From Rhizobium sp. ASV8 (lineage in GTDB: Bacteria > Pseudomonadota > Alphaproteobacteria > Rhizobiales > Rhizobiaceae), in assembly GCF_016429255.1 (NCBI RefSeq), contig NZ_JAELUG010000005.1, positions 61,549 through 125,548 on the forward strand: 64,000 nucleotides of DNA. The letters run 5' to 3'. Below, piece after piece: positions 17,254 through 25,790 of this stretch. Made by a program: the position numbers and the translations under genes. The first letter of the stretch is position 1, and the number at the start of each line of letters is the position of its first letter. Below the pieces are notes generated by a model, which was not told the origin of the DNA, made no database searches, and saw only the letters and a list, made by a program, of their open reading frames with translations.

Positions 17254-18777
17254 ATGAGTTCGGAAGCCGTCGACGGTGCAGTGGTGCTGTCTGCGAGAGG
17301 GATCTCCAAGGCCTTCAACGGCGTGCAGGTGCTGTTCAGTGTCAACTTCGATCTGCGCGTTGGCGAGATTCATGCGCTGATGGGCGAGAACGGCGCCGGC
17401 AAGTCGACGCTCGTGAAGGTTCTCTCCGGTTTCGAGCAGCCGACCTCGGGCGAAATCCTGCTTGACGGCAAGCCGGTCAAGCTGCCGCCGAACGGCGCTG
17501 CCGAAGCGCTCGGCATCGTCATCATCCATCAGGAATTCAATCTTGCGGAACATCTGACCGTCACCGAGAGCCTGTTTCTCGGCCGCGAAGTCACGCGCTT
17601 CGGCGTGCTCGACCGCAAGCATATGCGTGCGGAGACGCGGCGTGTGCTCGATCTTCTCGGGTCGCATGTCGATGAGAATGCGCTGATCAGCACGCTCTCC
17701 ATCGCCGACAAGCAGATGGTGGAGATCGCCAAAGCCATCAGCCGCGATGCAAGGATCGTCTTCATGGATGAGCCGACCGCCGTCCTGTCGCGCGAGGAGA
17801 CCAATTTCCTGTTCAAGCAGGTGCGCAAGCTGCGCGATCAGGGAACGAGCTTCGTCTTCGTTTCCCACAAGCTCGATGAAGTCATGGAGCTGACGGATCG
17901 GGTGACCGTGTTGCGCGACGGCCAATGGGTCAAGACATCGCCGACTTCGCTGCTCGATGGCGAGTCGATCGCCCAGCTGATGGTCGGCCGCGAGCTTTCC
18001 AGCCTCTATCCGGCGAAGAACGAGCCCGATGTCGACGAAAAGGTCGTGCTCAGCGTCAACTCGCTTTCGACCGGTTACGTCCGGGATGCGAGCTTCGAGC
18101 TGCGCAAGGGCGAGATATTGGGTTTTTCCGGCATGATCGGCTCGGGTCGGACCGAGCTGATGGAGGCGATCGTCGGGCTGCGGTCGCGCATTGCCGGCGA
18201 AGTCGTCGCCAATGGTCAGACGGTGCCTCAGCATGATGTGCATGCGGCCATCGATGCCGGCCTTGCCTATATGACCAAGGACCGCAAGTCCAAGGGGTTG
18301 CTTCTGAACTCGGGCATGGCCGTCAACCTGACCCTCCAGTCGCTCGATCGGCACGGCAAGTTCGGCTATCTGAGCGCCTCCAGCGAGGCCAATGCGTTGA
18401 CGCGGGCGCGCCGCCGGTTCGACATCCGTGTGCGGGACGGTAATATCGTCGCCGGTCGCATGTCCGGCGGCAATCAGCAGAAGCTGCTTCTGGCGAAGGT
18501 CATGGAGACCGAGCCGCAAATCATCATCATCGATGAGCCGACGCGCGGTATCGATGTCGGCACGAAGCAGCAGATCTATCATTTCATTTCGGCACTGGCG
18601 CGTGACGGCCATTCCATCATTGTGGTGTCTTCGGAAATGCCCGAGGTCATCGGGCTGTGCACGCGGATTGCCGTGATGCGCGAAGGCCGGATCGTCGGCG
18701 TGCTCGAGGGCGACGAGATCTCCGAACAGGAAATCATGCGTTATGCAGCGGGCCTGAAGAAAAAGACCGCCGCCTGA
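17254..18777 (+). CDS. sugar ABC transporter, tandem ATP-binding subunit (RbsA/MglA type)
   Basis: A 507-aa protein with two ATPase domains, as in monosaccharide importers of the CUT2 group. Domain 1 has Walker A GENGAGKST (residues 44-52) and Walker B FMDEPTA. Domain 2 has a degenerate Walker A (GMIGSGRTE), a good signature MSGGNQQKLLLAKVM and Walker B IIIDEPTRGIDVG, a typical asymmetry for this family. AGGGAGG precedes the ATG at 17254. It is the first gene of an importer operon with permease and binding protein. CUT2 systems carry ribose, xylose, galactose, inositol and similar monosaccharides. Confidence 0.96.
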   Translation: MSSEAVDGAVVLSARGISKAFNGVQVLFSVNFDLRVGEIHALMGENGAGKSTLVKVLSGFEQPTSGEILLDGKPVKLPPNGAAEALGIVIIHQEFNLAEHLTVTESLFLGREVTRFGVLDRKHMRAETRRVLDLLGSHVDENALISTLSIADKQMVEIAKAISRDARIVFMDEPTAVLSREETNFLFKQVRKLRDQGTSFVFVSHKLDEVMELTDRVTVLRDGQWVKTSPTSLLDGESIAQLMVGRELSSLYPAKNEPDVDEKVVLSVNSLSTGYVRDASFELRKGEILGFSGMIGSGRTELMEAIVGLRSRIAGEVVANGQTVPQHDVHAAIDAGLAYMTKDRKSKGLLLNSGMAVNLTLQSLDRHGKFGYLSASSEANALTRARRRFDIRVRDGNIVAGRMSGGNQQKLLLAKVMETEPQIIIIDEPTRGIDVGTKQQIYHFISALARDGHSIIVVSSEMPEVIGLCTRIAVMREGRIVGVLEGDEISEQEIMRYAAGLKKKTAA

Positions 18778-18838
18778 ACGGGTGGCACAGAGCAGGGCGA
18801 ATTCCCAGCAATCGTGGGACGGGAGGTTGGTTTTGGTT

Positions 18839-19849
18839 ATGAGCGTGGGCGAAGACAGCAGCGGAAAGACAGGTCGGCGGGGACGTTCCTGGCGGGATAT
18901 CGATCTGCGGGCCGTTGCGCCGTTTGCGGCGCTGGTGCTGCTTCTGATCGTGGGCGCGTTGGTCAATCCGAACTTCATCGGCATCACCAATCTCACAAAC
19001 GTTGCGACGCGATGCGCGTTCATCGCCATCATCGCCGTCGGAGCTACCTTCGTCATCTCGGCGGGCGATCTCGATCTGTCTGTCGGCGCCATGGTGGCTT
19101 TCGTCGCCAGCCTGATGATCCTATTGATGAACTCCGGAGTTATCGCCGATCCAGCGCTGATGTTGGCGGCGGCGGTGTTTTTCTCGATCGTTGCCGGCGT
19201 TCTATGCGGCTTGGCCAATGGTTTGATCACGACCATGGGCAAGATCGAGCCCTTCATCGCCACTCTGGGCACGATGGGTGTCTACCGTGGCTTGACGACC
19301 TGGCTATCGCAAGGCGGCGCGATCACCCTGCGCTCGGCAGAGGTGCAGGCGCTCTACAAGCCCGCCTATTATGGCTCGGTGCTCGGTGTGCCGGTGCCTA
19401 TCGTGGTCATCCTCGTGATAACCTGCGTCGCGGCCTTCATTCTCTATCGTACGCGTTACGGACGGCATGTTATCGCCGTCGGCTCCAATCGTGACGTCGC
19501 GCGCTATTCGGGCGTGGCCGTCAATCGCGTGCGCACCATCGCCTTCATTATCCAGGGATTTTGTGTTGCCATTGCCGTCCTTCTGTATGTGCCGCGGCTT
19601 GGGTCCACATCGGCCCAGACGGGTATTCTCTGGGAGCTTCAGGCAATCACTGCCGTCGTTGTCGGTGGCACGGCTCTCAAGGGTGGCGCGGGCAGGGTAT
19701 GGGGCACGATCTGTGGCGCCTTCATCCTGGAGCTTGTCGGCAACATCATGCTGCTTTCCAACTTCATCAGCGAGTATCTGCTCAGTGCCATCCAGGGCGC
19801 GATCATCATCATCGCCATGCTGGTGCAGCGTTCGCTCGCTCGCAAATAG
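18839..19849 (+). CDS. sugar ABC transporter permease (RbsC type)
   Basis: A 336-aa membrane protein with about nine to ten hydrophobic helices after a charged cytoplasmic N-terminus. The CUT2 permease signature is seen as VGATFVISAGDLDLSVGAMVAF near residue 60 and the coupling segment as VAVNRVRTIAFIIQGF. The ATG at 18839, with GGAGG upstream, is preferred over an in-frame start at 18782 that would add 19 polar residues. It lies between the ATPase and binding-protein genes of one operon. Confidence 0.95.
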   Translation: MSVGEDSSGKTGRRGRSWRDIDLRAVAPFAALVLLLIVGALVNPNFIGITNLTNVATRCAFIAIIAVGATFVISAGDLDLSVGAMVAFVASLMILLMNSGVIADPALMLAAAVFFSIVAGVLCGLANGLITTMGKIEPFIATLGTMGVYRGLTTWLSQGGAITLRSAEVQALYKPAYYGSVLGVPVPIVVILVITCVAAFILYRTRYGRHVIAVGSNRDVARYSGVAVNRVRTIAFIIQGFCVAIAVLLYVPRLGSTSAQTGILWELQAITAVVVGGTALKGGAGRVWGTICGAFILELVGNIMLLSNFISEYLLSAIQGAIIIIAMLVQRSLARK

Positions 19850-19915
19850 CCAATAACCGGGTCAGGGGGCGCCCGGTCATCAGGATAAGGCCCTGTTTCC
19901 AAGTGGGAGGATAAA

Positions 19916-20863
19916 ATGCGCAAAAGACTATTGGGCTTGGCAGTGGCGATGGCGGCTCTGGCCGGCACGGTACATGCCGAAGACAAGAAAGTGACCATCG
20001 GCGTTTCCATTCCGGCCGCAGACCATGGCTGGACCTCGGGCGTGGTGTTCCATGCCGAGCGCGTCGCCAAGCAGCTGATGGCCCAGCATCCCGGCCTGAA
20101 CGTCATCGTCAAGACCTCGCCCGATGCGGCAAGCCAGGCCAATGCCGTACAGGACCTCGAAACGCAAGGCATCGACGCTCTCGTGATCCTGCCGTCGGAT
20201 CCGGATCCGCTGGTCAACGCCATCAAGGAAGTCAAGGATAAGGGCAAGTTCGTGACGCTGGTCGACCGTGCGCCGAGCAGCAACGACAACTCCGTCCGTG
20301 ACCTCTATGTTGCCGGCAACAATCCGGCGCTCGGCCAGACGGCCGGCGAATACATCAAGAAGACGACGCCGGATGCACAGGTCGTCATCATCCGCGGTCT
20401 GCCGATCCCGATCGACCAGCAGCGCCAGGATGGCTTCGACAAGGGCATTGCGGGTTCGAATGTGAAGGTTCTCGATCGCCAGTACGGCAACTGGAACCGC
20501 GACGATGCCTTCAAGGTCATGCAGGACTACCTGACCAAGTTCCCGAAGATCGATGTCGTCTGGTGCCAGGATGACGACATGGCCGTCGGCGTGCTGCAGG
20601 CGATCGATCAGGCCAAGCGCACCGACATCAAGTATATCGTTGCCGGCGCCGGCTCGAAGGACATGATCAAGAAGGTCATGGATGGCGACAAGCTGATCCC
20701 GGTCGACGTGCTCTACCCGCCGGCAATGGTCGGCACCGCGATGGAATTGACCGCCGCCAATTTCTACAATCAGGTTCCGGTTCGCGGCAGCTACATCCTC
20801 GATGCGACGCTCGTGACGAAGGATAATGCCAAGGACTTCTACTTCGCCGATTCACCGTTCTGA
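19916..20863 (+). CDS. periplasmic sugar-binding protein of the ABC importer (RbsB type)
   Basis: A 315-aa protein with a Sec signal peptide (MRKRLLGLAVAMAALAGTVHA) cleaved near residue 21, then a two-lobed type I periplasmic binding domain starting KKVTIGVSIPAADHGWTSG. Ligand-contact style segments such as GLPIPIDQQRQDGF and WCQDDDMAVGVLQAI are visible. It is the last importer gene, followed by a strong terminator, so high expression from a shared or processed message is likely. The ligand is not identifiable by eye; ribose-like or cyclitol sugars are possible. Confidence 0.95.
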   Translation: MRKRLLGLAVAMAALAGTVHAEDKKVTIGVSIPAADHGWTSGVVFHAERVAKQLMAQHPGLNVIVKTSPDAASQANAVQDLETQGIDALVILPSDPDPLVNAIKEVKDKGKFVTLVDRAPSSNDNSVRDLYVAGNNPALGQTAGEYIKKTTPDAQVVIIRGLPIPIDQQRQDGFDKGIAGSNVKVLDRQYGNWNRDDAFKVMQDYLTKFPKIDVVWCQDDDMAVGVLQAIDQAKRTDIKYIVAGAGSKDMIKKVMDGDKLIPVDVLYPPAMVGTAMELTAANFYNQVPVRGSYILDATLVTKDNAKDFYFADSPF

Positions 20864-20883
20864 TCGGTTAGGTTGAACAGATG

Positions 20884-20911
20884 CGCCCGCCGGCTCCGGC
20901 GGGCGTTTTTT
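20884..20911 (+). terminator. intrinsic terminator after the binding-protein gene
   Basis: CGCCCGCCGG / CCGGCGGGCG 10-bp stem followed by six T residues. Confidence 0.93.
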
Positions 20912-21084
20912 ATGGGTGCGCGCCTTGTTTCTCTGCCGGCGAGAATTTTTGCGGCACGTACCTCTTGCCGCCGGCGGCAGGCCGTGATTAGGTCACGAGG
21001 CATTCGACTTTCATCCTGACGGCCCTATAGTTTTTTGAGGTCATGGTATCCCATACCGCCTCGAATAAGGGTCGGAATGGCATC

Positions 21085-21096
21085 GGAAACGTTTAC
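21085..21096. promoter_or_regulatory. possible LacI-type operator before the isomerase gene
   Basis: GGAAACGTTTAC, with an AAAC/GTTT core and one mismatch in the outer arms, 27 bases before the isomerase start. It resembles LacI operators and is similar to the TGTAAA-N2-TTTACA sites at 17182-17218, so the same regulator may act here. Confidence 0.45.
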
Positions 21097-21122
21097 AGAA
21101 CGCGACTAGGGAGGAATTAGCT

Positions 21123-22178
21123 ATGAAGACGATCAAGGGCCCCGGCCTGTTTCTCGGACAATTCGCAGGCGATACCGCGCCATTCAATTCGTGGGATTCG
21201 ATCACGAAATGGGCTGCCGATGCCGGCTATGTCGGCGTGCAGGTTCCGACCTGGGCAAGCCAGCTCATCGACCTGAAGAAGGCGGCATCCTCCAAGGATT
21301 ATTGTGATGAGTTTGCCGGCATTGCCCGCTCGAACGGCGTCGAGGTAACGGAGCTTTCGACGCATCTGCAGGGCCAGCTCGTCGCTGTTCACCCTGCCTA
21401 TGACGAAGCTTTCGATGGCTTTGCCGCTCCGGAAGTGCGCGGCAACCCCAAAGCACGGCAGGAATGGGCGGTCGAACAGGTCAAGATGGCGCTGACGGCT
21501 TCCAGGCATCTCGGCATCAAAGCGCATGCGACCTTCTCGGGCGCGCTTGCCTGGCCATTCATCTATCCCTGGCCGCAGCGTCCGGCCGGCCTCGTCGAAA
21601 CCGCGTTTGAAGAGCTTGCCCGTCGTTGGACGCCGATCCTCAATCACGCCGATGAAAACGGCGTCGACGTCTGCTACGAAATCCATCCCGGCGAAGACCT
21701 GCATGACGGCATCACTTTCGAGATGTTCCTCGAGCGCGTGAAGAACCATCCGCGCGCCAACATGCTCTACGACCCCTCGCACTACGTCCTGCAGTGCCTC
21801 GACTATCTCGACAACATCGACATCTACAAAGACCGGATCAAGATGTTCCACGTCAAGGATGCGGAATTCAATCCGACCGGACGTCAAGGCGTTTACGGTG
21901 GCTATCAGGGCTGGGTCGAGCGTGCCGGTCGCTTCCGTTCGCTTGGCGACGGCCAGGTCGATTTCGGTGCCGTCTTCTCGAAGATGACTGCGAACAACTT
22001 TGACGGCTGGGCCGTGGTCGAATGGGAATGCGCGCTGAAGCATCCCGAGGATGGCGCGCGTGAAGGCGCCGAATTCGTCAAGGCACATATCATCCGCGTT
22101 ACGGAAAAGGCCTTCGACGACTTTGCCGGCAGCGGCACCGACCAGGCGGCGAACCGCCGTATGCTGGGGCTGTCGTAA
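21123..22178 (+). CDS. sugar isomerase/epimerase family protein (AP-endonuclease-2-like TIM barrel)
   Basis: A 351-aa TIM-barrel protein of the xylose isomerase-like superfamily. Probable metal-ligand strands are DVCYEIHPGED, MLYDPSHYVLQ, IKMFHVKDAEF and WAVVEWECALK, giving the usual Glu/Asp/His/Glu set. Relatives include hydroxypyruvate isomerase, inosose dehydratase, tagatose epimerases and YcjR, a 3-keto-sugar epimerase. It has a good TAGGGAGGAA site and lies between a sugar importer and a Gfo/Idh/MocA dehydrogenase, so it probably acts on an oxidised form of the imported sugar. The exact reaction is not identifiable. Confidence 0.9.
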   Translation: MKTIKGPGLFLGQFAGDTAPFNSWDSITKWAADAGYVGVQVPTWASQLIDLKKAASSKDYCDEFAGIARSNGVEVTELSTHLQGQLVAVHPAYDEAFDGFAAPEVRGNPKARQEWAVEQVKMALTASRHLGIKAHATFSGALAWPFIYPWPQRPAGLVETAFEELARRWTPILNHADENGVDVCYEIHPGEDLHDGITFEMFLERVKNHPRANMLYDPSHYVLQCLDYLDNIDIYKDRIKMFHVKDAEFNPTGRQGVYGGYQGWVERAGRFRSLGDGQVDFGAVFSKMTANNFDGWAVVEWECALKHPEDGAREGAEFVKAHIIRVTEKAFDDFAGSGTDQAANRRMLGLS

Positions 22179-22219
22179 TTTCTCTTCTCCTCCCAAGCCC
22201 GGGAGGATGCTGCCGGGGC

Positions 22220-22286
22220 CACCCTCGTGCTTCGAGGCTTCACTCCTTCGCAGAGCTCAGGAGCCTCCGCACCTCAGGATGAGGGC
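22220..22286. repeat. extragenic palindromic unit, copy A
   Basis: The block from ACCCTCGTGCTTCGAGGCT to CCTCCGCACCTCAGGATGAGGG pairs end to end. It resembles a very common alphaproteobacterial repeat that carries Ser/Arg-like CTTCGAG and CTCAGGATGAGG blocks. An oppositely oriented relative lies at 22367-22415. Confidence 0.65.
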
Positions 22287-22366
22287 GGAGCAGACTCTCG
22301 CGAAGCTCCACAAGAGCCATCTGCGGCATCGCTAGGTGGAAGAGTGTGGTGTTGGCGCGGCAGATC

Positions 22367-22415
22367 AGCCTCACCCTGAGGCGGCCCGCAGGGCCCTCGA
22401 AGGGCGAGGCGGGTG
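22367..22415. repeat. extragenic palindromic unit, copy B (inverted)
   Basis: CAGCCTCACCCTGAGG, GCCCGCAGGGC and CTCGAAGGGCGAGGCGGG form the inverted counterpart of the unit at 22220-22286. Together they fill most of the 287-base gap between the isomerase and dehydrogenase genes. Confidence 0.65.
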
Positions 22416-22465
22416 GTTTGGACTACGGCCACCAAGAATGTGAATTCAATTCTCAGGAGGACAGA

Positions 22466-23653
22466 ATGGCAATCGAAGGATCATCGGAACAGACGCGGGA
22501 GCCGCGCATTCGGCTTGGCATGGTCGGCGGCGGTGCCGGCGCATTCATCGGCGCGGTACATCGCATCGCGGCACGCATTGACGACCAGTTCGATCTTATC
22601 GCAGGCGCGCTATCGTCTTCACCGGAGAAGGCTGCTGCTTCCGGTCGCGATCTCGGTCTCGATCCCTCGCGCACCTATTCCAGCTATCGCGACATGGCGA
22701 TCCGGGAAGCCAAGCTGAAGAATGGCATCGAAGCCGTTTCGATCGTCACGCCAAACCATGTCCATTATGACGCTGCGAAGGAATTCCTCCGCCGCGGCAT
22801 CCATGTCATCTGCGACAAGCCGCTGACCTCCAATCTCGCCGACGCCAAGAAGCTGAAGAAGGTGGCCGACGAGAGCGGTGCGCTTTTCATCCTCACACAC
22901 AACTACACCGGCTATCCGATGGTCCGTCAGGCACGTGAGATGGTCGAGAATGGCGAGCTTGGCGATATCCGCATCGTACAGGTGGAATATCCGCAGGACT
23001 GGCTGACAGAGAATATTGAGCAGTCCGGCCAGAAGCAGGCGGCATGGCGCACCGACCCGGCCCAGTCCGGCGCCGGCGGGTCCACGGGTGATATCGGCAC
23101 GCACGCCTATAATCTCGCTTCCTTCGTCACTGGCCTTGAGCTCGATAGCCTTGCCGCCGATCTCGACAGTTTCGTCGAGGGACGTCGCCTCGACGACAAC
23201 GGACACGTGCTGTTGCGCTTCAAGGCGAAGGGCAAGGAGAAGCCGGCCAAGGGCATGCTCTGGTGCAGCCAGGTGGCGCCCGGCCATGAGAATGGCCTGA
23301 AACTGCGCGTCTACGGCACCAAGGGCGGCATCGAGTGGACGCAGGCCGATCCGAACTATCTCTGGTACACGCCGTTCGGCGATCAGAAGCGGCTGATTAC
23401 CCGCAACGGTGCCGGCTCCGGTGCTGCCGCGGCCCGTGTCTCGCGCATTCCATCAGGTCATCCCGAGGGCTATCTGGAAGCCTTCGCGACGATTTATACC
23501 GAGGCCGCGCGCGCCATCAACGCCCGCAAGAAGGGCGTGGCGGTCGATCCTGCCGTGGTCTATCCGACTGTCGATGATGGCGTGATGGGCGTGGCTTTCG
23601 TCGAGGCTTGCGTCGCTTCCTCGAAGCGCAATGGTGCCTGGGTGAAGCTTTGA
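22466..23653 (+). CDS. Gfo/Idh/MocA-family NAD(P)-dependent oxidoreductase
   Basis: A 395-aa dehydrogenase of the sugar/cyclitol oxidoreductase family. The N-terminal Rossmann fold carries GMVGGGAGAFIGAVHR near residue 19. The catalytic-region motif is ICDKPLTSN (the EKP-type Lys), and the substrate domain has GGSTGDIGTHAYNLASF with the conserved His. AGGAGG precedes the ATG at 22466; the open frame to 22346 runs through a repeat and is not used. Members oxidise sugars, inositol or glycosides at a secondary hydroxyl. Beside an isomerase-family protein and a sugar importer it probably performs the first or second catabolic step. Confidence 0.92.
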   Translation: MAIEGSSEQTREPRIRLGMVGGGAGAFIGAVHRIAARIDDQFDLIAGALSSSPEKAAASGRDLGLDPSRTYSSYRDMAIREAKLKNGIEAVSIVTPNHVHYDAAKEFLRRGIHVICDKPLTSNLADAKKLKKVADESGALFILTHNYTGYPMVRQAREMVENGELGDIRIVQVEYPQDWLTENIEQSGQKQAAWRTDPAQSGAGGSTGDIGTHAYNLASFVTGLELDSLAADLDSFVEGRRLDDNGHVLLRFKAKGKEKPAKGMLWCSQVAPGHENGLKLRVYGTKGGIEWTQADPNYLWYTPFGDQKRLITRNGAGSGAAAARVSRIPSGHPEGYLEAFATIYTEAARAINARKKGVAVDPAVVYPTVDDGVMGVAFVEACVASSKRNGAWVKL

Positions 23654-23664
23654 GCTAAAGGTTG

Positions 23665-23693
23665 GATTCGAGGCGGTGAAGCCGCCTCGAATC
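23665..23693. terminator. bidirectional terminator hairpin
   Basis: Perfect 12-bp stem GATTCGAGGCGG / CCGCCTCGAATC with a five-base loop in the 48-base gap between convergent genes ending at 23653 and 23702. T-runs are short. Confidence 0.8.
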
Positions 23694-23701
23694 TCGCTTG
23701 T

Positions 23702-24106
23702 TCAGCCGTTGACTGCCTGTTTGCGCTTCAGCAGGGCGTCGAGGCTCAGTGGGCCGCCGCCGGCGCCTACGAGAAACAGGAAGATGAAGCAGAAGAGGAT
23801 GGCGGCGACGCCGCCGTTCTGCGCGGGGTAAAAGCTTTTCGGCGCGTGTGCCATGAAATAAGCGAAAGCCATCAGACCCGAGAGCACGAAGGAGGCAACC
23901 CGCGTCTGGAAGCCGATCAGCACGAGGAAGCCGAGGGTAAGCTCAAGCAGGCCGGCGACCCAAGACAGTGATCCAACGGCCGGAACTGTGTCGCCTGCCG
24001 GGAAATGCAGCACTTTCTGCGTTCCATAGCTGAACAGCACGAGCGATGCGACGATGCGCAGGAGGCTCAGCAGATGGGGTTGAAAAGCGTGGAGCGCAGG
24101 GAGCAT
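23702..24106 (-). CDS. DoxX-family membrane protein
   Basis: A 134-aa protein with four hydrophobic helices and DoxX-family segments (SLLRIVASLVLFSYGTQKVLHF, then GLLELTLGFLVLIGFQTRVAS, ending LDALLKRKQ). The ATG at 24106 has AAAGGA five bases upstream and gives the usual DoxX length; the longer open frame to 24220 adds a non-homologous N-terminus. Family members are linked to membrane redox processes and oxidative stress complexes, but no partner thiosulfate or superoxide gene lies here. It is a single gene between the sugar genes and the beta-glucosidase. Confidence 0.88.
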   Translation of the reverse strand: MLPALHAFQPHLLSLLRIVASLVLFSYGTQKVLHFPAGDTVPAVGSLSWVAGLLELTLGFLVLIGFQTRVASFVLSGLMAFAYFMAHAPKSFYPAQNGGVAAILFCFIFLFLVGAGGGPLSLDALLKRKQAVNG

Positions 24107-24268
24107 TTGTATCCTTTCATTGTCAAGTTTGCCTGCTACCCTCAATTGATCCACGCCAAAAAGACAAGTCACGACTGTTGACATTGGTGTTATCGGCTTG
24201 GCCGTGGACATCATCGTCATAAGCCAAGTGATCCGGAGAGCCGTTAGCCGGCTCTATTTGAGAGCCCC

Positions 24269-24280
24269 TGCAACGTTACA
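24269..24280. promoter_or_regulatory. weak LacI-like palindrome before the beta-glucosidase
   Basis: TGCAACGTTACA matches the TGnAACGTTnCA pattern with one mismatch, 83 bases before the GH1 start. It is short enough to be chance. Confidence 0.3.
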
Positions 24281-24363
24281 GTTTCCAAATGCCGGTACTG
24301 TACTTTGCCACGCAGGTTGGCTAAACCGCAGCCAGCGAAGCCACAACAGACGGGATTTTCACC

Positions 24364-25737
24364 ATGATCGATCCGAAGCTTCTTGCCGATCGCTTCCCCG
24401 GCGATTTCACATTCGGCGTTGCCACCGCCGCGTTCCAGATCGAAGGCGCCACCAAGGCCGACGGGCGCAAGCCCTCCATTTGGGACGCTTTCGCCAACAT
24501 GCCCGGTCGCGTCTATCAGCGTAACAATGGTGACGTCGCCTGCGATCACTACAATCGGCTGGAACAGGATCTCGATCTGATCAAGGACATGGGCGTCGAA
24601 GCTTATCGCTTCTCGATCGCCTGGCCGCGCATCATTCCCGACGGCACCGGCCCGGTAAACGAAGCCGGCCTCGATTTCTACGATCGCCTCGTCGACGGCT
24701 GCAAGGCACGCGGCATCAAGACCTTCGCGACCCTCTACCATTGGGATCTGCCGCTGACGCTGGCCGGTGACGGCGGCTGGACGGCACGGTCGACGGCGCA
24801 TGCCTTCCAGCGCTATGCCAAGACGGTCATGAGCCGTCTCGGCGACCGTTTGGATTCTGTCGCGACCTTCAATGAGCCTTGGTGCATCGTCTGGCTGAGC
24901 CATCTCTATGGCGTCCATGCGCCGGGCGAGCGCAACATGCAGGCAGCCCTCTATGCCATGCACTATATGAACCTCGCGCATGGTCTTGGCGTCGAGGCGA
25001 TCCGCTCGGTCGCCCCCAAGGTGCCGGTCGGCATCGTGCTGAATGCCGCCTCCATCCTGCCGGGCTCGGATAGCCCCGAAGATCTTGCTGCAGTCGAGCG
25101 CGCGCATCAGTTCCACAATGGTGCCTTCTTCGATCCGATCTTCAAAGGCGAGTATCCGAAGGAGTTCGTTGAGGCGCTTGGCGACCGCATGCCTGTCGTC
25201 GAGGATGGCGATCTCAAGATCATCAACCAAAAGCTCGATTGGTGGGGTCTGAACTACTATATGCCGATGCGCGTCCTCGATGACGCCTCCAAGAGCGGCG
25301 ATTTCCCCTGGACGAAGGATGCGCCGCCGGTCAGCGACGTCAAGACGGATATCGGCTGGGAGGTCTACTCGCCTGGCCTGAAGCACGTCGTCGAGGATCT
25401 CAACAAGCGCTACGAACTGCCGGAGTGCTACATCACCGAAAACGGCGCCTGCTACAATATGGGCATCGTCAACGGTGAGGTGGATGACCAGCCGCGCCTC
25501 GACTATTATATTGAGCATCTCGGTGTGGTGGCAGACCTCATCAAGGACGGCTATCCGATGCGCGGCTACTTCGCCTGGAGCCTGATGGACAATTTCGAAT
25601 GGGCCGAAGGATACCGCATGCGCTTCGGCCTCGTGCATGTCGACTACGAAACGCAGGTCCGCACGATCAAGAAAAGCGGCAAATGGTATCGGGAGCTTGC
25701 GGGCCACTTCCCCAAGGGCAACCACAAGGCGGATTAA
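24364..25737 (+). CDS. family GH1 beta-glucosidase
   Basis: A 457-aa retaining beta-glycosidase that splits beta-linked glucosides or related sugars. The acid/base glutamate is in TFNEPW (Glu171) and the nucleophile in ITENGA (Glu359). N-terminal FTFGVATAAFQIEGA, LYHWDLP and the late FAWSLMDNFEWAEGY aglycone-site block are all intact. There is no signal peptide, so it acts in the cytoplasm on imported glycosides. Its position beside the importer/isomerase/dehydrogenase set suggests plant-derived beta-glucosides or disaccharides as food. Confidence 0.97.
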   Translation: MIDPKLLADRFPGDFTFGVATAAFQIEGATKADGRKPSIWDAFANMPGRVYQRNNGDVACDHYNRLEQDLDLIKDMGVEAYRFSIAWPRIIPDGTGPVNEAGLDFYDRLVDGCKARGIKTFATLYHWDLPLTLAGDGGWTARSTAHAFQRYAKTVMSRLGDRLDSVATFNEPWCIVWLSHLYGVHAPGERNMQAALYAMHYMNLAHGLGVEAIRSVAPKVPVGIVLNAASILPGSDSPEDLAAVERAHQFHNGAFFDPIFKGEYPKEFVEALGDRMPVVEDGDLKIINQKLDWWGLNYYMPMRVLDDASKSGDFPWTKDAPPVSDVKTDIGWEVYSPGLKHVVEDLNKRYELPECYITENGACYNMGIVNGEVDDQPRLDYYIEHLGVVADLIKDGYPMRGYFAWSLMDNFEWAEGYRMRFGLVHVDYETQVRTIKKSGKWYRELAGHFPKGNHKAD

Positions 25738-25761
25738 TCGATCCGGCTGGGCGTCGCCCGA

Positions 25762-25790
25762 ATCGATGGAGCCTGCTAGGTTCCATCGAT
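25762..25790 (+). promoter_or_regulatory. hairpin covering the start codon of the FMN reductase gene
   Basis: Nine-base arms ATCGATGGA and TCCATCGAT, with an 11-base loop. The ATG at 25789 begins inside the right arm and the weak AGG ribosome site lies in the loop, so the structure could limit translation initiation. Confidence 0.4.

Noticed and set aside
17212..19272. 686-aa reverse-strand frame under the sugar ABC operon
   Set aside because: Antisense to the RbsA and RbsC-type genes; no protein character.
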